A stretch of DNA of 64,000 nt from Nocardia goodfellowii (GTDB lineage: Bacteria > Actinomycetota > Actinomycetes > Mycobacteriales > Mycobacteriaceae), in contig NZ_JAGGMR010000001.1 in assembly GCF_017875645.1 (NCBI RefSeq), positions 1,116,001-1,180,000 on the forward strand, in the 5' to 3' direction. The notes beneath the pieces were generated by a model, which worked only from the letters and a program-made list of their open reading frames with translations, searched no databases and was not told where the DNA came from. Of this stretch, positions 25,202 to 33,107 are shown piece by piece. The position numbers and the translations under genes are program-made. Each line of letters opens with the position of its first letter. Position 1 is the first letter of the stretch.

Positions 25202-26404
25202 TCAGTCCAGGGCGGTGAGTGCTCGGCCGAGCTGGTCGATCTCGAATTTCGTTGTGTACGGGGCCAAACCGATGGTGACGGCCCCGCCCTCATCATTGAC
25301 GCCGAGCGCGTCGAGCAATCGGCTACCACCGTGCACACCGCTCAGCGTGCCGATCCGGGCGTCGGCGAGCTTCGCCGCGACCTTCTCCGCCTGCATGCCC
25401 GCGAGCGTGAACGACACGGTGGGGATGCGGGTGGAGGCCCGGCCGATGACGGTCAGATTGGGCACCTTGTCGAGCACGTCCATCAGATGTTCGAACAGCT
25501 GGTCGTGGTAATCCTGCAACGAGGTGATCGAGACTTCCAGGCGCTCGCGCCGGGTGCCGGTGGCGCGTTCGTCCAGGCCCGCCAGAAAGTCGATGGAGGT
25601 GGTGAGGCCGGCCAGCAGCGCGTACTGGTGCCCGCCGACCTCGAGACGCTCGGCGCCTTTCGCGTACGGGTTCAACGACATCGACGGAATCCGGTCCAGG
25701 AACGCCGGGTCGCGGAACACCAGCGCGCCGATCTGCGGGCCGCCCCACGCGGGCGCGCTGAGCGCGATCACGTCGGCGTTGAGTTCGTCGATGTCGATGA
25801 GCGCGTACGGGGCCGCGCCGACCGCGTCGGCAACCAACAGGCCACCTACCTCGTGCACCCGATCCGCCGCCACCCGCACCGCGGGCGCGGAGCCGACGAT
25901 CGGCGAGGCGGCCGTCAATGCCACCAGCCGCGCGGTGGGCCCGATCAATTCCTCGAACTGCCAGGACGGCATCTCGCAGGTCTCGATCTCCACCTCGGCC
26001 CAGCGCACGTGTGCGCCATAGCGGTTCGCGATGCGAAGCCACGGCGCGACGTTGGCTTCATCATCCAGCCGGGACAGCACGATGCCGGTGCCGAGCCCGA
26101 GCCGGGAACTCAGCGACTCCGCCAGCCAGGCCAGCAGTACCGCGCGATCAGGGCCGAGTACCACGCCGGCCGGGTCGCCACCGACCAGATCCGCGACCGC
26201 TTCGCGCGCCGCGTCCAGGATGGCGGCGCTGCGCACGGCGGCGCCGTTACGACCGATGTGCGAGAAGGCGGACGTGCGGAAACCCGTTGATACGGCACGC
26301 GATACCGAATCCGGAACCAGCATGCCCGCCTGCGGATCGAAGTGGATCCAGCCGTCGCCCAGGGACGGTATCAGGCCCCGAACCCTCGCGACGTCGTAAG
26401 TCAT
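25202..26404 (-). CDS. Cysteine desulfurase-like protein lacking the PLP lysine (Rv3778c type)
   Basis: A 400-residue class V aminotransferase fold protein of the cysteine-desulfurase-like subgroup. The start MTYDVARVRGLIPSLGDGW and the body SRLDDEANVAPWLR are subgroup features. At the expected SAHK site the sequence reads ALSAPAWGGPQIGALVF, so the Schiff-base lysine position is Ala219. It therefore should not form an internal aldimine. The M. tuberculosis homologue Rv3778c (structure known) is of the same type. ATG 26404 is chosen; upstream codons back to 26527 have no family match. Convergent with the quinone oxidoreductase gene, as in Rv3777-Rv3778c. Confidence 0.85.
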   Translation of the reverse strand: MTYDVARVRGLIPSLGDGWIHFDPQAGMLVPDSVSRAVSTGFRTSAFSHIGRNGAAVRSAAILDAAREAVADLVGGDPAGVVLGPDRAVLLAWLAESLSSRLGLGTGIVLSRLDDEANVAPWLRIANRYGAHVRWAEVEIETCEMPSWQFEELIGPTARLVALTAASPIVGSAPAVRVAADRVHEVGGLLVADAVGAAPYALIDIDELNADVIALSAPAWGGPQIGALVFRDPAFLDRIPSMSLNPYAKGAERLEVGGHQYALLAGLTTSIDFLAGLDERATGTRRERLEVSITSLQDYHDQLFEHLMDVLDKVPNLTVIGRASTRIPTVSFTLAGMQAEKVAAKLADARIGTLSGVHGGSRLLDALGVNDEGGAVTIGLAPYTTKFEIDQLGRALTALD

Positions 26405-26598
26405 GTTGGCCACTCTAAGGGCAGCGGGCGAGGCTGCGTAACCGTGTTCCGCCTGACTGGCAGATGGCACCGCAGCGACCGGGGTGAATGCATGGCAACC
26501 GACTTTCCGCAAAAATCCGAACCACACGACGACCCGAACAGTTTAGGACGCCGGGCGCTCAGGTAAACACGGACGGGCAAGCCCGCGGAGCGGATGAC

Positions 26599-27207
26599 AT
26601 GATGGGGGTCATGACGCATTCGGATGAGGCACCCGATTCCATCGTTGTCGTCGGACCCGACGGGCGGCACCTGGTCATCCCGGCCGACGCCGGTACTCCG
26701 CTGAACGCCCAGGTGGTCTCCGACGACGAAGCCGGCGCGCGGGACGACAACGCGGACGCCGCCGAGTCTTTGGCCGACATGGTGGAGCAGCCCGCGAAGG
26801 TGATGCGCATCGGCACCATGATCAAGCAGCTGCTCGAAGAGGTGCGCGCGGCTCCGCTGGACGACGCCAGCCGCACCCGGCTGCGCGAGATCCACCGGTC
26901 CTCGGTGCGCGAACTCGAGCAGGGCCTGGCACCGGAACTGCGCGAGGAATTGGAACGCCTGACCCTGCCCTTCACCGACGAGGCCGTGCCCTCCGACGCC
27001 GAACTCCGTATCGCGCAAGCGCAGCTGGTCGGCTGGCTCGAAGGACTGTTCCACGGTATCCAGACCGCGCTGTTCGCCCAGCAGATGGCCGCCCGCGCGC
27101 AGCTGGAGCAGATGCGTCAGGGTGCGCTGCCGCCCGGCCTGCATGCCGGCGAACCTCGTACCGGCAGGCCGGACCATGTGACCGGCGGATCCGGGCAGTA
27201 CCTGTAG
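26599..27207 (+). CDS. bpa: Bacterial proteasome activator
   Basis: A 202-residue protein matching M. tuberculosis Rv3780 (Bpa, also PafE). The first about 55 residues are acidic and probably disordered. The core runs through LVEQPAKVMRIGTMIKQLLE, RELEQGLAPELREELERL and AQAQLVGWLEGLFHGIQTAL, the four-helix bundle of the ring-forming subunit. The C-terminus ends GQYL, the tail whose penultimate Tyr inserts into 20S proteasome alpha-ring pockets. It would open the gate without ATP for partly unfolded substrates. ATGs at 26602 and 26611 are alternative starts. Proteasome genes are not in this window. Confidence 0.93.
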   Translation: MMGVMTHSDEAPDSIVVVGPDGRHLVIPADAGTPLNAQVVSDDEAGARDDNADAAESLADMVEQPAKVMRIGTMIKQLLEEVRAAPLDDASRTRLREIHRSSVRELEQGLAPELREELERLTLPFTDEAVPSDAELRIAQAQLVGWLEGLFHGIQTALFAQQMAARAQLEQMRQGALPPGLHAGEPRTGRPDHVTGGSGQYL

Positions 27208-27267
27208 CCCTTCCGGACGATCCGGTCACCGTGGTTCCGGCCGCTCCCGGTCAAATTCGCAAGGGTA

Positions 27268-28218
27268 GTGTCGAGCACCGTGTCCGCCGCTGCCGCTCGC
27301 CCCGACTCCGACGTGAGTGCGGTGCGTCCTGAAGAAAGCACAGTGCCTGTGACCACCGAGGAACCCCTCGCCGCGGAAGCCGTTCCGGCCGAGCCGATCG
27401 TGTCGGATTCGCAGACCTTCCAGCGCGCGTTCAAGGATTTCCGCGACGGTTTCAACCAGCGTGAGCTGTGGTTGTCGCTGGGTTGGCAAGACATCAAACA
27501 GCGCTACCGGCGCTCGGTGCTCGGCCCGTTCTGGATCACCATCGCCACCGGCCTGCAGGCCGCGGCGATGGGCATCCTCTACGCGACGCTGCTGAATCAG
27601 CCGCTGACCGAATACCTGCCGTATGTGACGGTCGGCCTGATCGTCTGGAACGTGATCTCCGCCAGCCTCATCGAGGGCTCGGAGGTGTTCATCGCCAACG
27701 AGGGTTTGATCAAACAGCTTCCGTCGGCGTTGAGCGTGCACGTCTACCGGCTGGTGTGGCGGCAGTTCCTGTTCTTCGCGCACAACATGGCCATCTATGT
27801 GGTGCTGCTGGCCGCGTTCAGCGTGTGGCGCGACCTGAGCTGGTCGGTGCTGCTCGCGGTCCCGGCGATTCTGCTGCTGTTCCTGAACGCCGCGTGGGTG
27901 TCGATCGTGTTCGGTATCTTCAGCACCCGCTACCGCGATATCGCGCCCATCCTGTCCAGCACCACGCTGATGCTGTTCGTGCTGACGCCGGTGATGTGGA
28001 CGACCAAGACCCTGCAATCGGTGGGCGGCGGTGACCGGGCCAAGATCGTCGAGCTCGTGCCCACTTTCCACTACCTCGAAATCGTGCGAGCGCCCCTGCT
28101 CGGCGAGCCGTCGGGCTGGGACCACTGGGCGATCGTCGGGGCGATCACCCTGATCGGCTGGATCGTCGCGATCCTCGCCATGAAGCGGTACCGTTCGCGC
28201 GTGCCCTACTGGGTATAA
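27268..28218 (+). CDS. wzm: Galactan-lipid ABC exporter permease (Wzm type)
   Basis: A 316-residue ABC-2 type permease. An N-terminal acidic tail (about 55 residues) precedes the conserved cytosolic motif LGWQDIKQRYRRSVLGPFW and six hydrophobic segments, ending KRYRSRVPYWV. It corresponds to Rv3783 (rfbD), the membrane half of the exporter that moves lipid-linked galactan across the membrane. It is followed 13 bases later by the ATPase gene and then by glfT1, the mycobacterial cluster. The GTG at 27268 is used; 27280 is an alternative. Confidence 0.9.
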   Translation: MSSTVSAAAARPDSDVSAVRPEESTVPVTTEEPLAAEAVPAEPIVSDSQTFQRAFKDFRDGFNQRELWLSLGWQDIKQRYRRSVLGPFWITIATGLQAAAMGILYATLLNQPLTEYLPYVTVGLIVWNVISASLIEGSEVFIANEGLIKQLPSALSVHVYRLVWRQFLFFAHNMAIYVVLLAAFSVWRDLSWSVLLAVPAILLLFLNAAWVSIVFGIFSTRYRDIAPILSSTTLMLFVLTPVMWTTKTLQSVGGGDRAKIVELVPTFHYLEIVRAPLLGEPSGWDHWAIVGAITLIGWIVAILAMKRYRSRVPYWV

Positions 28219-28230
28219 AAGGAGCCCCCG

Positions 28231-29076
28231 GTGACTTCGAATGTGAGCATCGAAACCCACCAGGCGTGGGTGGAATTCCCGATCTTCGACGCCAAGTCGC
28301 GGTCGTTGAAGAAGGCGTTCCTCGGCAAGGCGGGCGGGGCCATCGGACGCAATCAGTCCGACGTGGTGGTCGTCGAGGCCCTGCGCGATATCAGCCTGTC
28401 GCTGAAGGAAGGCGACAAGGTCGGTCTGGTCGGGCACAACGGCGCGGGCAAATCGACACTGCTGCGGCTGCTTTCGGGCATCTACGAACCCTCCCGGGGC
28501 AGCGCGCGCATCCGCGGGCGGGTGGCGCCGGTGTTCGACCTCGGCGTCGGTATGGACCCGGAGATCTCCGGCTACGAGAACATCATCATCCGCGGGTTGT
28601 TCCTCGGGCAGACCCGCAAGAAGATGCTGTCGAAGATCGATGAGATCGCCGATTTCACCGAACTCGGCGAATATCTGTCCATGCCGCTGCGCACCTATTC
28701 CACCGGTATGCGGGTGCGCCTGGCAATGGGCGTGGTGACCTCCATCGATCCCGAAATCCTGTTGCTGGACGAGGGTATCGGCGCGGTCGACGCCGAATTC
28801 ATGAAGAAGGCGCGGTTGCGCCTGCAAGAGCTCGTGGCCCGGTCTGGCATCCTGGTGTTCGCCAGCCATTCCAACGAATTCCTCGCTCAGCTCTGCGATT
28901 CCGCGCTGTGGATCGATCACGGCCAGATCCGCAAACGCGGCGGTATCGAAGAAGTGGTGCGCGCGTACGAGGGTCCCGACGCGGGAAATCACGTGGCGAC
29001 GGTGCTGCGGGAAATGGCAGCCGAACGCGCGGCAGGTCAGCAAGCAGAGCGAGAACTGGAGCGTAATCAGGCATGA
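28231..29076 (+). CDS. wzt: Galactan-lipid ABC exporter ATPase (Wzt type)
   Basis: A 281-residue ATPase of the polysaccharide-export class (Rv3781, rfbE type). Walker A is GHNGAGKST, the signature STGMRVRLAMG replaces LSGGQ as usual in this class, Walker B is ILLLDEGIGAVD, and the switch His is in FASHS. No C-terminal carbohydrate-binding domain is present, consistent with export that does not depend on a terminal modification. AAAAGGAG precedes the GTG start. The stop overlaps the glfT1 ATG (ATGA), so wzm, wzt and glfT1 form one operon. Confidence 0.92.
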   Translation: MTSNVSIETHQAWVEFPIFDAKSRSLKKAFLGKAGGAIGRNQSDVVVVEALRDISLSLKEGDKVGLVGHNGAGKSTLLRLLSGIYEPSRGSARIRGRVAPVFDLGVGMDPEISGYENIIIRGLFLGQTRKKMLSKIDEIADFTELGEYLSMPLRTYSTGMRVRLAMGVVTSIDPEILLLDEGIGAVDAEFMKKARLRLQELVARSGILVFASHSNEFLAQLCDSALWIDHGQIRKRGGIEEVVRAYEGPDAGNHVATVLREMAAERAAGQQAERELERNQA

Positions 29077-30035
29077 GTTCCCCGATCGGGCCTACCGACC
29101 CGACCAGGCCGGACGCACCGTTCGAGCAGCCTTCGACCGGGTCGGATGCCCGGATCGTGGCGGTGGTGGTCACGCACAAGCGCCGCGAACTGCTCACCGA
29201 ATCGCTGAAAGTCCTCACTTCGCAGTCGCGGCCGGTGGATCACCTGATCGTGGTGGACAACGCCAACGAGCCCGAGGTGGCGGAGTTGGTCGCGGAGCAG
29301 CCGATCGAGGCGACATACCTGGGTTCGGCGCACAACCTGGGCGGCGCGGGCGGTTTCGCGCTCGGCATCCTGCACGCGCTGACCCTCGGGGCGGACTGGG
29401 TCTGGCTGGCCGACGACGACGGCCGGCCCGAAGGCTCGGAAGTGCTGGCGGTGCTGCTGGATTGCGCGCGCCGGCACGGACTGGCCGAGGTGTCCCCGGT
29501 GGTCTGCGATATCGACGAACCGGATCGGCTGGCGTTCCCGCTGCGCCGCGGTGTGGTGTGGCGGCGGTTGCGGTCCGAACTCGGCGACGAGGACTTCCTG
29601 CCCGGGATCGCCTCACTGTTCAACGGTGCGCTGATCGCGGCGAAGGCGGTCGATCAGATCGGCGTGCCGGATCTGCGGCTGTTCGTGCGCGGTGACGAGG
29701 TCGAGGTGCATCGCCGGCTGGTGCGTTCGGGGCTGCCGTTCGGCACCTGCCTGCAAACCGCGTACCTGCATCCCAATGGCGCGGCCGAGTTCAAGCCGAT
29801 CCTGGGCGGGCGCATGCACACCCAGTACCCGGACGATCCGGTGAAGCGCTACTTCACCTACCGCAACCGCGGCTACCTGATGTCGCAGCCGGGCATGCGC
29901 AAACTGCTGCCGCAGGAGTGGGTGCGGTTCTCCTGGTTCTTCCTGGTCACCCGCCGGGATCCGGCCGGTCTGAAGGAGTGGTTCCACCTGCGCAGCCTCG
30001 GTCGGCACGAGCAGTTCGGGAAGCCCGAAAAATAG
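29073..30035 (+). CDS. glfT1: Galactofuranosyltransferase GlfT1
   Basis: A 320-residue GT2 enzyme (Rv3782 type) that adds the first two galactofuranose residues to the rhamnosyl-GlcNAc-PP-decaprenyl linker. The nucleotide-binding strand is VVTHKRRELL, and the metal site is DDDGRPEG with three Asp. AHNLGGAGGFALGIL is the acceptor/loop motif shared with GlfT2. The C-terminal part includes KRYFTYRNRGYLMSQ, typical of these transferases. The start ATG overlaps the wzt stop by four bases. Confidence 0.92.
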   Translation: MSSPIGPTDPTRPDAPFEQPSTGSDARIVAVVVTHKRRELLTESLKVLTSQSRPVDHLIVVDNANEPEVAELVAEQPIEATYLGSAHNLGGAGGFALGILHALTLGADWVWLADDDGRPEGSEVLAVLLDCARRHGLAEVSPVVCDIDEPDRLAFPLRRGVVWRRLRSELGDEDFLPGIASLFNGALIAAKAVDQIGVPDLRLFVRGDEVEVHRRLVRSGLPFGTCLQTAYLHPNGAAEFKPILGGRMHTQYPDDPVKRYFTYRNRGYLMSQPGMRKLLPQEWVRFSWFFLVTRRDPAGLKEWFHLRSLGRHEQFGKPEK

Positions 30036-30090
30036 GTTGCGGCCCGTCAGGGGCTGTGCCAAAGTGATCGGGAACGTCGAGAGAGTCGAG

Positions 30091-30183
30091 GAGGTGGAGA
30101 TCGTGGCGACAACGTCGCGGATTGTCGTGCCTGCGGTGGTTGTGCCCGCAGTACCGATCTCCTCCTCCACCTCCTTGCACTGA
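30091..30183 (+). CDS. Possible leader peptide (26 aa) before rsgA, with SD-sequestering inverted repeat
   Basis: A GTG at 30103 follows a strong SD (AGGAGG at 30089-30094) and reads MATTSRIVVPAVVVPAVPIS plus six residues, stop at 30181-30183. GGAGGTGGAGATCG (30091-30104) can pair with the downstream CGATCTCCTCCTCCACCTCC near 30155-30174, which would hide the SD and start. It is 43 bases before rsgA. A regulatory role is inferred only. Confidence 0.4.
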   Translation, partial: EVEIVATTSRIVVPAVVVPAVPISSSTSLH

Positions 30184-30226
30184 ACCCTGATTCGGGGTTC
30201 GGGCCCGACGAAGGATTCCTTCCATC

Positions 30227-31279
30227 ATGGTCGAGAACGACCCTAACTTTCATGTCCCTTTCGGCTGGACCGAAGCCGTAGCCGCGCAATACTCCCCCCT
30301 CATCGAGGATGGCCGGGTCCCCGCGCGCGTCATCCGAATGGATCGCAGCGAATGCGATGTGGCGACGCCCACCGGGCTCGCTCGGGCTCGCTGCCCCCGC
30401 GCGGATTCCGAGATCAGCGGTTTGTGCACCGGCGACTGGGTGACTGTGGACGCCGAGCTGAACGTGCGGCAGCTGTTGCCGCGCCGTTCGGCGATCATGC
30501 GCTCCTCGGTCTCCGGCCGTTCCGAAGCCCAGGTGCTGGCCGCCAACGTCGACACCGTGCTGATCTGTTCGGCCGCCGACGGCGACGTCGACCTGAACCG
30601 CATCGAACGGATGCTCACCCTGGCCTGGGAGAGCGACGCACAGCCCATTGTGGTGCTCACCAAAGCGGATGCGGCAGCGGAGATTCCGATCGACGACGTG
30701 CGGGCCGCCGCGCCCGGCGCGACCGTCCTCGCCCTCTCCGCCGAGACCGGCGCCGGGCTGGACGTACTGGGCGCCATGCTCGACGGCACCGTCGCTTTGA
30801 TCGGTCCCTCGGGCGCCGGCAAGTCCACTCTGGCCAACGCGCTGCTCGGTCAGGAAGTGTTCGCCACCAACGGCGTTCGCTCGGTAGACAAGAAAGGCAG
30901 GCACACCACCGTCCATCGCGAGCTTCGCCCGCTTCCCGGCGGCGGCACCCTGATCGACACGCCGGGTCTGCGCGGGATCGGCCTCTATGACGCCGCCGAA
31001 GGCATCGAGAAGACCTTCAGCGACATCGAAGCCCTTGCCGCGAGTTGCCGTTTCCTCGACTGCTCGCACCTGGCCGAACCCGGTTGCGCCGTCCAGGATG
31101 CCATCGAAACCGGTGAGCTGACCCAGCGCCGCCTCGACAGCTACCGCAAACTCGTCCGCGAGAACGCCTGGATGGAAGCCCGTACCGACAAACGGCTGCA
31201 GGCCGAACGCTCCCGCGAGTGGAAGTCGATCGTCAAGCAGCAGCGTCGGATGTACCGGGAACGCGGTTCGCGCCGCTGA
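30227..31279 (+). CDS. rsgA: Ribosome small subunit-dependent GTPase A
   Basis: A 350-residue circularly permuted GTPase. An OB domain occupies about residues 30-90, and the GTPase motifs occur in permuted order: G4 LTKAD, then G1 IGPSGAGKSTL, then G3 DTPGL. The C-terminal zinc finger is C-R-F-L-D-C-S-H-L-A-E-P-G-C. It acts late in 30S assembly, releasing RbfA and checking the decoding site. GAAGGATTCC precedes the ATG. A 26-residue leader frame with an inverted repeat lies just upstream. Confidence 0.93.
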   Translation: MVENDPNFHVPFGWTEAVAAQYSPLIEDGRVPARVIRMDRSECDVATPTGLARARCPRADSEISGLCTGDWVTVDAELNVRQLLPRRSAIMRSSVSGRSEAQVLAANVDTVLICSAADGDVDLNRIERMLTLAWESDAQPIVVLTKADAAAEIPIDDVRAAAPGATVLALSAETGAGLDVLGAMLDGTVALIGPSGAGKSTLANALLGQEVFATNGVRSVDKKGRHTTVHRELRPLPGGGTLIDTPGLRGIGLYDAAEGIEKTFSDIEALAASCRFLDCSHLAEPGCAVQDAIETGELTQRRLDSYRKLVRENAWMEARTDKRLQAERSREWKSIVKQQRRMYRERGSRR

Positions 31280-31293
31280 GCTCCCGAAACCGG

Positions 31294-31321
31294 TACCCCG
31301 CAGCGGTTTCGCTGCGGGGTA
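31294..31321. terminator. Hairpin between rsgA and the next gene
   Basis: Perfect 12-base arms (31294-31305 with 31310-31321, core CCCCGCAGCG) around TTT-type loop bases. No T-run follows, so it may be a weak or factor-assisted terminator. Confidence 0.6.
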
Positions 31322-31428
31322 TCGCCGATTTGTCCCCAGGCGTGCCCAGGCGAGGTGGGCCGTAGGGCCGGAATCGATGATCCACGGTAGGGTTCGGCGC
31401 GAATAACCGTGCTTTCGGGAGGGTTTGG

Positions 31429-32079
31429 ATGAGTTACCCCGGCGGATTTCCGCCTCAGGGCCAAGCGCAAGGTGGGCAATACCCCGGGCAGCCTGCGCAT
31501 GGTCAGCAACCAGTGCCCGCGGGAAATCCGTACGGCGCCCCGCAGCCCTATGGGCAGCCCGCGCCATACGGGGCACAGCCTTATGGGCAGCCGGTGCAGC
31601 AAGGCTATGGGCAGCAACCGAATCCGTATGGGCAACCGCAGTACGGACAGGCCGCGCCGCAGTACGGCCAGCCCGCGGCGACCCCGGCACCGCCGGGAAT
31701 CACCGTGCAGGCCGACTACGAGTGGTTCGCGTTCATGCTCGGCCTGCTCACCAAGCCGAAGATCTTCATCAACGGTCAGCAGGTTCCGACAACGCGGTGG
31801 GGCGAGAACCACATTCCGGTCGGACCCGGCCAGTATCACCTGCGGGTGAGCACGCCGTGGCTGCTCGACATGGGGCCGGCGGATCAGCAGGTGGCGCTCG
31901 GTGAGGGCCAAGGGGTGCGGTACTACTACAAGCCGCCCGCCATGTTCTGGCTGCCCGGCGCGATCGGCGAGTTTCCGCAGAAGACTCCGGGTGTGGTGAT
32001 CATCTATGTCCTCTACGGATTGATGGCGCTGCCGTGTGTGCTGAGCCTGCTTTTGTTCGTCATCGGACTGGCAGTCTGA
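31429..32079 (+). CDS. Hypothetical membrane protein with Pro-Tyr-Gly-Gln-rich N-terminus
   Basis: A 216-residue protein. Residues 1-90 are low-complexity repeats of the PYGQP type (PNPYGQPQYGQ, APQYGQPAATPAP). The middle domain (about 93-165) is compact and Tyr/Trp-rich with KPKIFINGQQVPTTRWGEN. The C-terminus has one or two hydrophobic helices (VVIIYVLYGLMALPCVLSLL). Tails of this type are common on nocardial and mycobacterial membrane proteins and may phase-separate or bind partners. No known family assigned. Followed by a strong terminator. Confidence 0.75.
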   Translation: MSYPGGFPPQGQAQGGQYPGQPAHGQQPVPAGNPYGAPQPYGQPAPYGAQPYGQPVQQGYGQQPNPYGQPQYGQAAPQYGQPAATPAPPGITVQADYEWFAFMLGLLTKPKIFINGQQVPTTRWGENHIPVGPGQYHLRVSTPWLLDMGPADQQVALGEGQGVRYYYKPPAMFWLPGAIGEFPQKTPGVVIIYVLYGLMALPCVLSLLLFVIGLAV

Positions 32080-32089
32080 CGTTCTCCGA

Positions 32090-32119
32090 GCGGGGCACCT
32101 GACCGGTGCCCCGCTTTTT
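32090..32119 (+). terminator. Intrinsic terminator
   Basis: Stem GCGGGGCACC (32090-32099) with GGTGCCCCGC (32105-32114) followed by five T. It closes the transcript of the PYGQ-repeat protein. Confidence 0.9.
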
Positions 32120-32134
32120 GTTGCCCAGCTCGCA

Positions 32135-32152
32135 TATGCAACTGGTTGCATA
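32135..32152. promoter_or_regulatory. 18-bp palindrome upstream of the SDR gene, candidate operator
   Basis: TATGCAACTGGTTGCATA: perfect eight-base arms around TG. It lies 82 bases upstream of the SDR ATG at 32235, a typical repressor position. The binding protein is not identifiable here. Confidence 0.6.
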
Positions 32153-32234
32153 GCACCGGAGGTTACGCTTAAGGTGCGAAGTGCGGATGGCCGCGGGGCG
32201 CCTCTTTCCTGCGGCATACAGACAGGAGCGGGTC

Positions 32235-33083
<849 letters not shown>

Positions 33084-33107
33084 CGCCGCCTCGACGTCTG
33101 GGGCGTG

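Noticed and set aside
30036..30102. Additional hairpin GAACCC-GGGTTC after the leader frame as a terminator
   Set aside because: It lacks a T-run and is close to the rsgA SD; not enough to call.
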